DNA of 64,000 nucleotides from Streptomyces sp. GKU 895 (GTDB taxonomy: Bacteria > Actinomycetota > Actinomycetes > Streptomycetales > Streptomycetaceae). The stretch spans positions 62,001-126,000 of the forward strand of contig MWJO01000005.1 of the NCBI GenBank assembly GCA_002027195.1. Reading direction: 5' to 3'. Numbering within the stretch: the first letter of the stretch is position 1; each line of letters starts with the position of its first letter. This document shows positions 18,470 to 27,227 of this stretch, in pieces. The notes under the pieces were generated by a model. The model was not told the origin of the DNA. It worked only from the letters and a program-made list of their open reading frames with translations, and did not search any database. The position numbers and the translations under genes are program-made.

Positions 18470-18895
18470 CTAGTAGTACGAGTTGTAGGCCTTGCCGCTG
18501 TAGCAGGTCGACTGCGGGCTCGTACCGTGCACGTCCTCCACCTGGACCCGCGCGCTGACGATGCCGTCGTCGTGGGTGGCGGTGGTCGTCCAGGTCTTGT
18601 TCGAGCCGTTGCCGTCACGGAGCTCGTGCCACTTGTACGTGTAGCGGTCGCCCTGACCGGTGGTGATGTCGAGCCGGATGCGCACCCAGTTGCTGTCCGC
18701 GTCGGTGTCGGCCAGAAGCAGCGCGACATCCATGCTCTTCTTGCTGTTCCAGTCCCACTGCATACCGCCGGTGGCTCCGCCGTCCGAGGTCGAGCAGCTC
18801 TTCACCAGTGCTGCCGCCGACGACGACGGTGCCCCCGTCAGGACGAGTCCGGCCGTGGCCGCGGCCGTCAGGAGCGCGACGCTGATACGACGCAC
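18470..18895 (-). CDS. small secreted protein of unknown function
   Basis: A 141-residue product with a clean Sec signal (M-R-R, hydrophobic core, 'SSSAAA', cleavage about residue 28). The mature part of about 110 residues is rich in Trp, Tyr, Asp and Thr, has cysteines in 'VKSCSTSDGG' and 'PQSTCYSGKA' that could form one disulfide, and ends with aromatic residues ('YNSYY'). No family is recognised. The start has an AGGAC-type site. It is convergent with the ATPase gene, from which it is separated by a strong terminator, so it is probably a separate unit. Confidence 0.7.
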   Translation of the reverse strand: MRRISVALLTAAATAGLVLTGAPSSSAAALVKSCSTSDGGATGGMQWDWNSKKSMDVALLLADTDADSNWVRIRLDITTGQGDRYTYKWHELRDGNGSNKTWTTTATHDDGIVSARVQVEDVHGTSPQSTCYSGKAYNSYY

Positions 18896-19001
18896 AGGTC
18901 CTCCCGTAGTTACCCCGTGGTAGATCGACAGCGGGACTCTACCCCAACAGACGTTCGAACTACGGGAATTGACCGCCCGTCACCCAGGGCCACCGCCCCG
19001 A

Positions 19002-19859
<858 letters not shown>

Positions 19860-19953
19860 CTAGACCCTGGGGTCTGACGTACGATGGCCACCCCCGCCGT
19901 CAACCCGACACGAGCGAGATCAAACATCCGGGTGACGTGATCTTGACCTCTGT

Positions 19954-19981
19954 TGCATTCGGCTGCCCACATGCTAGGCTC
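19954..19981 (+). promoter_or_regulatory. probable vegetative promoter of the cold-shock gene
   Basis: TTGCAT at 19954-19959 and TAGGCT at 19976-19981 are separated by 16 bases, a fair match to the HrdB-type consensus. The predicted start near 19988 gives a leader of about 150 bases before the ATG at 20137. Confidence 0.5.
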
Positions 19982-20016
19982 GCCGCAAGTTGCAGTTTGG
20001 TTTCCCTTGCAGTACA

Positions 20017-20047
20017 GAGCCTGCGGAGCATGTAACCGCGGGCTCTA
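20017..20047 (+). promoter_or_regulatory. terminator-like hairpin in the cold-shock leader
   Basis: An 11-bp stem with one T-G wobble (AGAGCCTGCGG / CCGCGGGCTCT), loop of nine bases, followed by AGTCGTTTTC. It lies inside the predicted leader, well before the coding region, where a transcription terminator would attenuate the gene. It could instead be a temperature-sensitive leader element, as many cold-shock mRNAs have structured leaders. A second palindrome (20115-20129) covers part of the ribosome site. Confidence 0.5.
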
Positions 20048-20136
20048 GTCGTTTTCAGACGTATGCAGTTGTGCAGCACTGTTTTCACAATCGCAGGTTC
20101 TGGAGCAGGGCAACCCTTTGGGCCCAAGGAGGGCTT

Positions 20137-20340
20137 ATGGCTACCGGAACCGTGAAGTGGTTCAACGCCGAAAAGGGCTTTGGCTTCATTGCCCAGGAGG
20201 GCGGCGGCCCGGACGTCTTCGTCCACTACTCCGCCATCAACGCGAGCGGCTTCCGTTCGCTGGAGGAGAACCAGCAGGTCTCCTTCGACGTGACCCAGGG
20301 CCCGAAGGGCCCGCAGGCGGAGAACGTCACCCCCGTCTGA
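20137..20340 (+). CDS. CspA-family cold-shock protein
   Basis: A 67-residue single-domain OB-fold protein, ATG at 20137 after AAGGAGGG. Both nucleic-acid-binding motifs are present: RNP1-like 'KGFGFIAQ' and RNP2-like 'VFVHYSAI'. The sequence starts '[17 protein letters not shown]' and has the usual length. Such proteins bind single-stranded RNA or DNA and act as RNA chaperones. It is monocistronic, between its own long leader and a clear terminator. The equivalent gene sits next to mqnA in other Streptomyces, as far as I recall. Confidence 0.95.
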   Translation: MATGTVKWFNAEKGFGFIAQEGGGPDVFVHYSAINASGFRSLEENQQVSFDVTQGPKGPQAENVTPV

Positions 20341-20381
20341 GACTTTTCGAGTCTCTGATCCGGACCTGAGAGCAGTACCCA

Positions 20382-20414
20382 AGGAGCCCCGCGCCGCAAG
20401 GCGACGGGGCTCCT
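20382..20414 (+). terminator. terminator of the cold-shock gene
   Basis: A 10-bp stem (AGGAGCCCCG / CGGGGCTCCT) with an inner GCC-GCAA-GGC hairpin, followed by 'GCCTTTCC', 42 bases after the stop. Confidence 0.8.
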
Positions 20415-20430
20415 GCCTTTCCCCGCGCCC

Positions 20431-20988
20431 TCACATGTGCTGCATGACCAGCACGAACGTCGTCCCGGGGGCGAGCGCCTCGTACGAGTGCGGCACATCC
20501 CCGCGGTACGTCATGTAGTCCCCGGCCGCCAGCTCCACCGTCTCCGCCACCGGGCCGGCCTTCAGCCTCCCCGTGCTCACGATCAGATGCTCCACACTCC
20601 CCGGAATGTGCGGCTCCGACTCCCGTACGGCCCCCGGCTCGGCCCGCAGGTGGTAGATGTCCCGCCGCGCCCCGGGCGGGCTGGCGGACAGCAGCGTGGC
20701 CGCGTACTCGGCCTTCTCGGACGCCACCGTGGGCCCCTGCCCCGCCCTGATCACCTGCACGGCCGGCACCGGCGGCTCCACCAGGGCGCTGAACGGTACG
20801 CCCAGCGCCACCCCCAGCGCCCACAGCGTCTCGACGCTCGGGTTCCCGCCACCTGCCTCCAGCTGGGACAGCGTGGACTTCGCGATCCCGGCCCGCTTCG
20901 CGAGCTCCGAGAGCGACAGCCCGGTGCGCGCGCGCTCGCGCCGCAGCGAAGCGGCGATCCACTCCAACGGAAGACGGCTCTCGGCCAT
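20431..20988 (-). CDS. XRE-cupin transcriptional regulator
   Basis: A 185-residue protein with an N-terminal helix-turn-helix of XRE type ('LSLSELAKRAGIAKSTLSQLEAG') and a C-terminal cupin sensor domain (about 100-185, 'GAVRESEPHIPGSVEHLIV'). The ATG at 20988 has GGAG nine bases upstream; an in-frame ATG at 21003 has no ribosome site. It is divergent from azlCD, with two inverted repeats between, so it most likely controls that exporter and itself. Regulators of this class beside azlCD often respond to amino acids; here that is inference. Confidence 0.85.
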   Translation of the reverse strand: MAESRLPLEWIAASLRRERARTGLSLSELAKRAGIAKSTLSQLEAGGGNPSVETLWALGVALGVPFSALVEPPVPAVQVIRAGQGPTVASEKAEYAATLLSASPPGARRDIYHLRAEPGAVRESEPHIPGSVEHLIVSTGRLKAGPVAETVELAAGDYMTYRGDVPHSYEALAPGTTFVLVMQHM

Positions 20989-21012
20989 GGTCGTTCGCTC
21001 CATCGGTACGAC

Positions 21013-21030
21013 TGTTCGTCTTGACGAACA
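21013..21030. promoter_or_regulatory. operator palindrome between the XRE-cupin gene and azlC
   Basis: A perfect 8-2-8 inverted repeat, TGTTCGTC-TT-GACGAACA, ten bases before the longer XRE start and 28 bases before azlC. A likely site for the XRE-cupin protein. Confidence 0.6.
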
Positions 21031-21040
21031 CAACACTCCT

Positions 21041-21058
21041 TGTTCATTGTAGAGAACA
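21041..21058. promoter_or_regulatory. second operator-like repeat at the azlC start
   Basis: TGTTC-8-GAACA, the same half-site as in the palindrome 28 bases to the left, ending on the azlC start codon. Binding here would block azlC transcription or translation initiation. Confidence 0.45.
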
Positions 21059-21744
21059 TGCGTACGACAGAGCGAACAGAGCGAACACCTCACCTGGAGT
21101 TGGTACGGGACGCTTCCCTGGTCTGGCTGGCCAGCGGTGTCGTCGGCGTCTCCTTCGGCGCGATCGCCGTCGCCGGGGGCCTGCCGGTCTGGGTGCCGGT
21201 GGTGATGTCCCTGGTCGTCTACGCGGGCTCCGCGCAGTTCAGCGCGGTCGGCGTCCTGCTGGCGGGCGGCGGCCCGCTCGCCGCCGCGACCACCGGCCTG
21301 CTCCTGAACACCCGCACGGCCGCCTACAGCCTCGCCGTCGCCGAGACCCTCGGCCAGGGCCGCTGGGCCCGGCTCCTGGGCGCCCATCTCGTCACCGACG
21401 AGACGGTCGCCTTCGCCCTGGCCCAGCCCGATCCGGTACGACGCCGTACGGCGTTCTGGGTCTCCGGGCTCGGCCTGTTCGCCGTCTGGAACACCGGCGT
21501 CCTGATCGGCGCCCTCGCCGGAGACGCGATCGGTGACACGGCCCGCTACGGCCTGGACGCGGCCTTCCCGGCGGTCCTGGTGGCGCTGGTCCTTCCCGCG
21601 CTACGACAGGACGCTCCCGTACGACGATCAGCCCTGCTCGGCGCATGCCTGGCCCTCGCCCTGACCCCGGTCGCCCCGGCGGGCGTGCCGGTACTGCTGG
21701 CGCTGGCCGGCCTCCTGGCCTTCGGGAAGGGGCGTACGGCATGA
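21058..21744 (+). CDS. azlC: AzlC-family branched-chain amino acid exporter, large subunit
   Basis: A 228-residue membrane protein with the AzlC signature 'GVVGVSFGAIAVAGG', 'VYAGSAQF' and 'LNTRTAAYSLAVAE' and several membrane segments. With the small AzlD subunit it exports branched-chain amino acids or analogues. The ATG at 21058 is chosen; the weak ribosome site (AGAGAA) suggests low or leaderless translation. The stop overlaps azlD by four bases. Regulation by the divergent XRE-cupin protein is likely, given the TGTTC...GAACA sites. Confidence 0.88.
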   Translation: MRTTERTERTPHLELVRDASLVWLASGVVGVSFGAIAVAGGLPVWVPVVMSLVVYAGSAQFSAVGVLLAGGGPLAAATTGLLLNTRTAAYSLAVAETLGQGRWARLLGAHLVTDETVAFALAQPDPVRRRTAFWVSGLGLFAVWNTGVLIGALAGDAIGDTARYGLDAAFPAVLVALVLPALRQDAPVRRSALLGACLALALTPVAPAGVPVLLALAGLLAFGKGRTA

Positions 21745-22055
21745 GCGCGACGGTGGCCATGATCCTGGCGCTCGCGGTGGGCACGTACGCCTTCCGGCTG
21801 GTCGGCCCCGCACTGCACGGCCGAATCGAACTCCCCGGCCGCGTCCAGGAGTTGCTGTCGGCGGGCGCGATCGTCCTGCTGACCGCACTGCTGGCGACCG
21901 GGGCGCTGACGGAGGGCGGCGGCTTCGCGGGGTGGGCGCGGCCGGCGGGCGTCCTGGTCGGGGCGGTCCTGGCGTGGCGCAAGGCGCCGTTCGTGGTCGT
22001 GGTGCTCGGGGCGGCGGGGACGGCGGCGGTGCTGCGGGCGGTGGGGGTGGCGTAG
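21741..22055 (+). CDS. azlD: AzlD-family branched-chain amino acid exporter, small subunit
   Basis: A 104-residue protein of about four membrane segments, starting on an ATGA overlap with azlC. The early 'GTYAFRLVGPAL' motif and the length fit AzlD. It functions only with AzlC, and coupled translation supports a fixed ratio. The C-terminal segment is Ala/Val-rich ('VVVLGAAGTAAVLRAVG'). Confidence 0.87.
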   Translation: MSATVAMILALAVGTYAFRLVGPALHGRIELPGRVQELLSAGAIVLLTALLATGALTEGGGFAGWARPAGVLVGAVLAWRKAPFVVVVLGAAGTAAVLRAVGVA

Positions 22056-22104
22056 CGGCCGGAGGAGGAGGGAGTGTCAGTGGGGCGATGTAAGGTCGCC
22101 CGCC

Positions 22105-22739
22105 ATGACCGACTCCGACTTCCTGACCCGTACCCGGGTGTTCTACGACACCGTCGCCGAGGACTATGCCGAGCGGTTCCGTGAGCCGTTCGCGGGGGCG
22201 CCCGTGGACCGGCGATGTTCGCCGCGTTCGCCGAACTCGTGGGGCCCGGAGAGGCGGTGGCCGATCTCGGGTGCGGTCCCGGGCGGGCCACCGGGCATCT
22301 GCGGTCACTGGGCCTGGACGTGTTCGGGGTCGATCTGTCGGAAGGGATGCTCGCCATCGCCCGGCGGGAGAATCCGGACCTGCTGTTCGTGCAGGGGTCG
22401 ATGCTGACGCTGGACGTGGCGGACGGTTCGCTCGCGGGGGTGGTGTCCTGGTACTCGTCCATCCACACCCCTGTGGACGAACTGCCGTCGCTGTTCGGCG
22501 AGTTCCGGCGGGTCCTCGTCCCCGGCGGCCATCTGCTCATCGGCTTCCAGGTCGGCGACGAGCCGAAGCGTCACGACAGGCCCTTCGGGCATGACGTGAT
22601 CCTCGACTTCCAGCGCCGGCAGCCGGAGTTCATCGGCGGTCTGCTGGAGGCCGCCGGGTTCGAGGTCGTGTCACGGACCGTACGGGCCGCGCAGGGAACG
22701 GAGTTGACCCCACAGGCGTTCCTGATCGCCCGCGCCTGA
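22105..22739 (+). CDS. class I SAM-dependent methyltransferase; frame broken near 22211
   Basis: The first 35 codons (from ATG 22105, 'FYDTVAEDYAERFREPF') and the rest ('MFAAFAELVGPGEAVADLGCGPGRAT') lie in different frames. Adding one G in 'GACCGGCGATG' near 22211 joins them into one 211-residue protein. The joined product has the SAM-binding loop D-L-G-C-G-P-G, an acidic strand end ('VFGVDLSEGML') and 'VSWYSSIH', as in Methyltransf_11/25 proteins. The substrate is unknown. Since both halves keep sensible codons, a base-calling error is as likely as real decay. Confidence 0.8.
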
Positions 22740-23213
22740 TCACTCGGACGGGGAGAGCTGTTCGCGCACCCACCGGGGATCGGGGTTCGTGTGCGGCCGG
22801 CCCGCCACGACGACGGTCGGCACGGTCTCGTTGCCGTCGTTGGCCGCCCGCACTGCCTCGGCCCCTGCCGGATCGCTCCAGATGTCGACCCAGTGCAACC
22901 GGCGGGCGCTGCGGCCCAGCCGGATGCGCAGCCGCATGCAGTACTTGCAGCCTGGCCGCCAGAAGACGACCGGTCGGCCGTCGACCGCGCTGCGGCGTCG
23001 TGCCTCCCGCGCACCGATCGACCTCGGGAAGAACAGGGGTGAGTGCACCCCGGCGAGCGCCAGGAACAGCAGCAGGAGGGCCGCGGCCGTGCCGGGGCTC
23101 CCCGTGAGGATCAGCCCGGCCGAGAGGGCTGATCCGCTGAGCGCAAACAGCATCGGCAGGATCCAGCCCCGGGCCCGATGCGTGGTCACGTGGCCGACCC
23201 GGCGTACGGCCAT
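22740..23213 (-). CDS. membrane-anchored glutaredoxin-like protein
   Basis: A 157-residue protein with two or three membrane segments in the first 65 residues and a glutaredoxin fold in the rest. The redox motif is C-K-Y-C in 'FWRPGCKYCMRLR', followed by 'VDIWSDPAGAEAVRAANDGNETVPTV', where the Thr-Val-Pro-type cis-proline loop is kept as E-T-V-P-T-V. The domain probably faces the cytosol, using mycothiol or thioredoxin-type electrons; this is family inference. The stop codon adjoins the methyltransferase stop on the other strand. Confidence 0.78.
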   Translation of the reverse strand: MAVRRVGHVTTHRARGWILPMLFALSGSALSAGLILTGSPGTAAALLLLFLALAGVHSPLFFPRSIGAREARRRSAVDGRPVVFWRPGCKYCMRLRIRLGRSARRLHWVDIWSDPAGAEAVRAANDGNETVPTVVVAGRPHTNPDPRWVREQLSPSE

Positions 23214-23255
23214 CGGGCTCCCGTCCCTTGCGATGCTGTTACAGCTTGAACGATC

Positions 23256-25013
23256 TTACTGAGCCCCCGCGATGTCGCGCGCAGCGATGTAGCCGAACGT
23301 CATCGCCGGGCCGATCGTCGAGCCCGCGCCCGCGTAGCTGTGGCCCATGACGGCGGCGCTGGCGTTCCCGGCCGCGTACAGGCCCGGGATCACCGTGCCG
23401 TCGTCGCGCAGGACGCGGGCGCGGGCGTCGGTGACGAGGCCGCCCTTGGTGCCGAGGTCGCCGGGGACGATGCGGAACGCGTAGTACGGGGGCAGCCAGA
23501 GGGGGGCGAGGCAGGAGTTGGGGAGCACCGAGGGGTCCGTGTAGTAGTGGTCGTAGGCGCTGTCGCCGCGGTGGAAGTCGGGGTCCTTGCCTTGCAGGGC
23601 CTGGGAGTTGAAGCGGGAGACCGTGGAGCGGAGGGCGGCGGGCGCGATGCCGATCGCGGAGGCGAGGGCGTCGATGCTCCAGGCCTTGTGGACGGCCCCC
23701 GAGCTGTACCAGTCGTCGGGGAAGACGAACGTCGGGCTGACGTCCTTGAAGAGGTACCGGTTGCGGTAGTTCTGGTCGACGATCAGCCAGGCCGGGATGT
23801 CGGGGTCGGTCGGATTCCGGTCGTACATGACGTGGACGACGTCGCTGTAGGGGGCGGCCTCGTTCACGAACCGTCCGCCGGCCGCGTTGACCATGAGGCC
23901 GCCCGGGAGGGTGCGTTCGGCGAGGCAGAAGTAGGGCTGGTCGGGGAGCGGGATGGCCGGTCCCCACCATGCGTCGTCCATCAACCCGAGTGCGGCCCCG
24001 GCCCGTTGCCCGGCGCGGATGCCGTCCCCGGTGTTCTCCTTCGCGCCCACGGTCCAGTCGGTCCCGATGGGCTGCCGCTGGTACTGCGTGCGCATGGCGA
24101 GGTTGTGCTCGAAGCCACCGGAGCCGACGACGACGGCGCGCCGGGCGCGGTAGAGACCGGCGGGGGTGACGGCACCGGTGACGGTCCCGCTCTCGACGAG
24201 GAGGTCGGTGAGAGGCGTGTTGAGCCGGACGGGCACCCCGGCGTCCATCAGTCCCTTCCTGAGTCCGCCCGCGAGGGACTGCCCCATGGTGAGCGGCGCC
24301 TGCCCGAGTGTGAGGGCTTTGGTCCCCCGCGCCAGACACTCCGTGGCGACAGCGAGCCCCTTGACGCTCACGGCGGCGAGGGTGAGCCACTTGTAGTCGG
24401 CGGAGAACACCACCATGCCGGTCGGGACCGCCATGTACGACGGGTTCAGATGGGCGAGTTCGGCGCCGAGGATGTGGCCGTCGAGGTAATCGGGCTCTAT
24501 GGAACGCCCGTTGGGAAGGCCGCCGGGCAGCTCGGGGTAGTAGTCGCTGTACCCCTCCATCCAGCGGAAGCGCAGCGGGCTGTTGGCCATGACGAAGAAG
24601 ATCATGGCGGGACCGTGGGCGAGGAAGGCCTGCTGCCGGGCGACGGGGACGTCGGGGCCGACGACGGCGGCGAGGTAGGCGGCGGCCTTGGCGGGGGTGT
24701 CCGGGACGCCGGCGGCGAGGATCACCGGATTGTTGGGAATCCAGATCCCCGCCCCGGAACGGGCGGCGGACCCACCGAAGGTGGGGGCCTTCTCCAGCAC
24801 GACGACCGACAACCCCTGCTTGGCGGCGGTGAGCGCGGCGGTCATCCCTGCCGCTCCGGAGCCGATGACGACCACGTCGTAGGTGCCCTGGAGGGGGAGG
24901 TCGGCGGCGCGTGCGGTCTGTGGAGCCACGGCGGCGACGGCGAATCCGGCGGCCACGGAGGTGCCGAGTACCTGTCTGCGGGTCGGTCTTGCGGCGTCCG
25001 GGCTGCCCGTCAT
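23256..25013 (-). CDS. Tat-exported FAD dehydrogenase, fumarate-reductase/KstD-like
   Basis: A 585-residue protein with a Tat signal (R-R-Q-V-L-G near residue 12 and a hydrophobic core ending 'ARAA'). The mature protein has an FAD-binding GxGxxG motif ('VIGSGAAGMTAALTAA'), 'EKAPTFGGSAARSGAGIW', and a C-terminal 'GLYAAGNASAAVMGHSYAGAGSTIGPAMTFGYIAARDIAG'. This layout is shared by flavoprotein fumarate reductases and 3-ketosteroid delta-1-dehydrogenases. The conserved end resembles KstD, but an exported form argues for another substrate. It is close to a leftward DUF6817 gene and may share its promoter region. Confidence 0.8.
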   Translation of the reverse strand: MTGSPDAARPTRRQVLGTSVAAGFAVAAVAPQTARAADLPLQGTYDVVVIGSGAAGMTAALTAAKQGLSVVVLEKAPTFGGSAARSGAGIWIPNNPVILAAGVPDTPAKAAAYLAAVVGPDVPVARQQAFLAHGPAMIFFVMANSPLRFRWMEGYSDYYPELPGGLPNGRSIEPDYLDGHILGAELAHLNPSYMAVPTGMVVFSADYKWLTLAAVSVKGLAVATECLARGTKALTLGQAPLTMGQSLAGGLRKGLMDAGVPVRLNTPLTDLLVESGTVTGAVTPAGLYRARRAVVVGSGGFEHNLAMRTQYQRQPIGTDWTVGAKENTGDGIRAGQRAGAALGLMDDAWWGPAIPLPDQPYFCLAERTLPGGLMVNAAGGRFVNEAAPYSDVVHVMYDRNPTDPDIPAWLIVDQNYRNRYLFKDVSPTFVFPDDWYSSGAVHKAWSIDALASAIGIAPAALRSTVSRFNSQALQGKDPDFHRGDSAYDHYYTDPSVLPNSCLAPLWLPPYYAFRIVPGDLGTKGGLVTDARARVLRDDGTVIPGLYAAGNASAAVMGHSYAGAGSTIGPAMTFGYIAARDIAGAQ

Positions 25014-25088
25014 GGGTCCGCCCCCCTGTCTGATACATCGTCAGATGTGATGCCGGAAAGGGGAATGTGACGCGGGGATGTTGTGAAG

Positions 25089-25635
25089 TCAAGGGCCGGG
25101 GAGGAGGGCCGTGCAGTCCTCCCAGGCCGGTCGGCTCAGCAGCGGGCGGAAGCGGGTGAAGAGCGCGAGGAGGGCGGGGCCGTGGCGGTCGCGGAAGGCC
25201 GGGTCCTCGGCGGCGAGGTCGAGTTCGTTGGCGGCGGTGAGCTCGGCGAAGTCCCGGCGGAGGGCCGGGGCGGGGGTGTGGGTGCGGCCGGTGAAGCGGT
25301 CGTGGAACGAGCCGGTTGGGGTGGCGAGCGTCGGGTAGGTCGCCTCGCGGTCGCAGCTCGCGTAGAGGTGGACGATCGCCTCCGCCTCTTCGCCGATCGC
25401 TTCCCTGAGCTCGCGGCGGCGGTCGAGCGGGAGCAGCGGGTGCGGGAAGCCGTCGGTGCCGTAGAAGGCGTGGCAGAGGCCCGCGAGTTGGAGGGCGGGG
25501 CGGGCGTTCCAGACGGCGAGACGCGTGCGTACGCGGTGGAGGTGGGTGAGGAGGGTGCCGCCGGGGGTGGGGGGTCTGCTCGGCGCCCGACTCCCTGAGC
25601 AGTGCGTCGGCTTGGGCGAACGCGTCGTACGCCAT
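25089..25635 (-). CDS. DUF6817-like protein; frame broken near 25568
   Basis: The start (ATG 25635, 'MAYDAFAQADALLRESGAEQ') and the remainder ('GGTLLTHLHRVRTRLAVW', 'LAGLCHAFYGTDGFPHPLL', 'REAIGEEAEAIVHLYASCDR') are in different frames. Removing one base from the C/G run between about 25560 and 25582 joins them into about 181 residues. His, Asp and Glu in 'HLxRV', 'GLCHAFYGTDGF' and 'YASCDR' suggest an HD-like metal or nucleotide-binding helical protein, the pattern I know from DUF6817. The function is unknown. It lies between the FAD dehydrogenase and a divergent LysR gene. Confidence 0.68.
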
Positions 25636-25765
25636 GAAGAGGTCCCTTCGCGTGGGTGGGTCGGCACCCGCTCCGTCCCGGGTGGAGCGGGTTGCCGCCC
25701 GTTGGGCCCTGTGGAGATCGTCGTACGGACCGGGAGTGCAGTCAATCCTTGGGATTTATGGGAGG

Positions 25766-25787
25766 AACCCAAGTGTTAGCTTGGGTT
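25766..25787. promoter_or_regulatory. LysR-type operator upstream of 25799
   Basis: A perfect 8-6-8 inverted repeat (AACCCAAG, six bases, CTTGGGTT), 11 bases before the LysR start and in the shared gap with the leftward DUF6817/FAD dehydrogenase genes. A likely binding site for autoregulation and control of the divergent genes. Confidence 0.55.
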
Positions 25788-25798
25788 AGCTTCGGTCT

Positions 25799-26692
25799 AT
25801 GACCCTCGATGACCTGCGGGTGTTCGTGGCGGTGTGCCGGGCCGGGAGCCTGAGTGCGGTGGCGCGGGAGCTCGGGTGCACGCAGTCCGCGGTGAGCCAG
25901 CATGTGAAGCGGCTGGAGCGGGAGACGGGCCTCGCGCTGGTGGAGCGCCGGCCCCGGGGTGTCGTACCGACGCAGGCGGGGCGGGTGCTGGAGACGGCGG
26001 CGTCCGAGGGGATCGCCGGACTGGACCTGGCCGTACGGCAGTTGCGGGATCTGGTCGACGGGGCGAGCGGGTTCGTGCGGGTGGCGACGGGCGCGACGAC
26101 CGTGCGGCACTTCATGGGGGACGCGGTGGTGGCGTTCCGGCGCCGCCATCCGCGCGTGAACCTGGAGTTCCGGACGGTGAGTTCGGGCCGCGGCAGCTTC
26201 GACGCGCTCGCGGACGGTTCACTGGACCTGGCGTGGATCACGCTCGGCCGGCCGGTACGGGGGATCGAGCAGCGGGCGGTGGCCGAGCTGCCGTGGGTGC
26301 TGGCGGTACGGGCCGACGACCCGCTGGCGGAGCGGGAGCGGCTGGACGTCGCCGAGTTGGCGGACGTGCGGCTGATCCGGCTGCCGCCCAATTCGGCATC
26401 GGCCGCACAACTGGAGTCGGCGTGCGCCGAGTCGGGCGTCGGACTGGCCTATGACACCAACGTGGCCGACTGGGACACGGCCCTGCTGCTCGCCGAGTTG
26501 GGGGTGGGGCGAGCGGTCGTACCGGAGCTGTCCGGACTGGCCGCGACGGGCGACGGTCTTCGGCTGATCCCGGTGCCGGAGCTGCGGCCGCTGCCGGTGG
26601 GGTGGGCGGTACGGCGGTGGGATGCGCTCAGTCCCCCGGCGCGGGCGTTCGCGGACACGGTGGAGAAGTTCCGGCGGACGCCCGGGCGTTGA
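25799..26692 (+). CDS. LysR-family transcriptional regulator
   Basis: A 297-residue regulator with the N-terminal winged helix ('LDDLRVFVAVCRAGSLSAVARELGCTQSAVSQHVKRLE') and a substrate-binding domain (about 90-290). It is divergent from the DUF6817 and Tat-FAD dehydrogenase genes, the usual LysR layout, so these are its probable targets. The ATG is only 11 bases after an 8-6-8 palindrome. Its 3' end overlaps the convergent ATP-binding protein gene by 65 bases. Confidence 0.9.
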   Translation: MTLDDLRVFVAVCRAGSLSAVARELGCTQSAVSQHVKRLERETGLALVERRPRGVVPTQAGRVLETAASEGIAGLDLAVRQLRDLVDGASGFVRVATGATTVRHFMGDAVVAFRRRHPRVNLEFRTVSSGRGSFDALADGSLDLAWITLGRPVRGIEQRAVAELPWVLAVRADDPLAERERLDVAELADVRLIRLPPNSASAAQLESACAESGVGLAYDTNVADWDTALLLAELGVGRAVVPELSGLAATGDGLRLIPVPELRPLPVGWAVRRWDALSPPARAFADTVEKFRRTPGR

Positions 26693-27110
26693 CCGGCTGT
26701 GGCGCGGACTGCGGTTCTTTGAGGGGGATTTCGGCCCACACGGTCTTGCCCACGGTTCGCTCAGTGACGCCCCAGGCCTGTGCGAGCAGCGATACGAGGA
26801 TGAGGCCGCGGCCGTTGTCGGCGTCCGGGTCGGTGACGTAACGGAGTCGGCGGTCGTGGCGAGCGTCGCTCACCTCGATACGGACCGTGTCCTCGGCCGT
26901 GAGACTCAGGCGGAGTTCGAAGTCGCGGCCGGGGACTCTGCCGTGGGTGACGGCATTGGCGGCGAGCTCGGCGACGACCTGCTGGGCGGTGTGGTTGACC
27001 TCGCTGTCGTAGGGGTGGCCCCAGGTGTCCAGCTGGTGTGCGGTGAGGCGCCGGGCGAGGCGGGCGCCGCGGGGCGTCGCGCTGAGGCGGGTGGAGATTT
27101 CGGTGTTCAC
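26628..27110 (-). CDS. RsbW/HATPase_c-type ATP-binding regulatory protein
   Basis: A 160-residue cytosolic protein with the GHKL ATPase boxes: N box 'VVAELAANAVTHG', G1 box 'IEVSDARHD' and G2 'NGRGLILVSLLAQAWGV'. Such small kinases resemble anti-sigma factors and are very common in Streptomyces, often beside XRE-DUF5753 and DUF397 genes, as here (next two genes, divergent). The conserved W of the last strand ('KTVWAEIPL') is kept, then a low-complexity tail follows. A role in developmental or stress signalling is inference. Confidence 0.85.
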   Translation of the reverse strand: MNTEISTRLSATPRGARLARRLTAHQLDTWGHPYDSEVNHTAQQVVAELAANAVTHGRVPGRDFELRLSLTAEDTVRIEVSDARHDRRLRYVTDPDADNGRGLILVSLLAQAWGVTERTVGKTVWAEIPLKEPQSAPQPVNARASAGTSPPCPRTPAPGD

Positions 27111-27227
27111 GTGACTGAGCGTGGTGGGTTGTCCTTACGCTGACCAGGTGCGACCCGGCGACGCTGGGTAGTTGTACGGGTGCGGTGGGTTGTGTGTACG
27201 GGTTGTCGGGTGGGAGGGGTGAGGCTA

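Noticed and set aside
23239..25635. A 798-codon minus-strand frame covering the FAD dehydrogenase
   Set aside because: Only its first 20 codons are real (start of the DUF6817 gene); the rest is an out-of-frame shadow after the indel.
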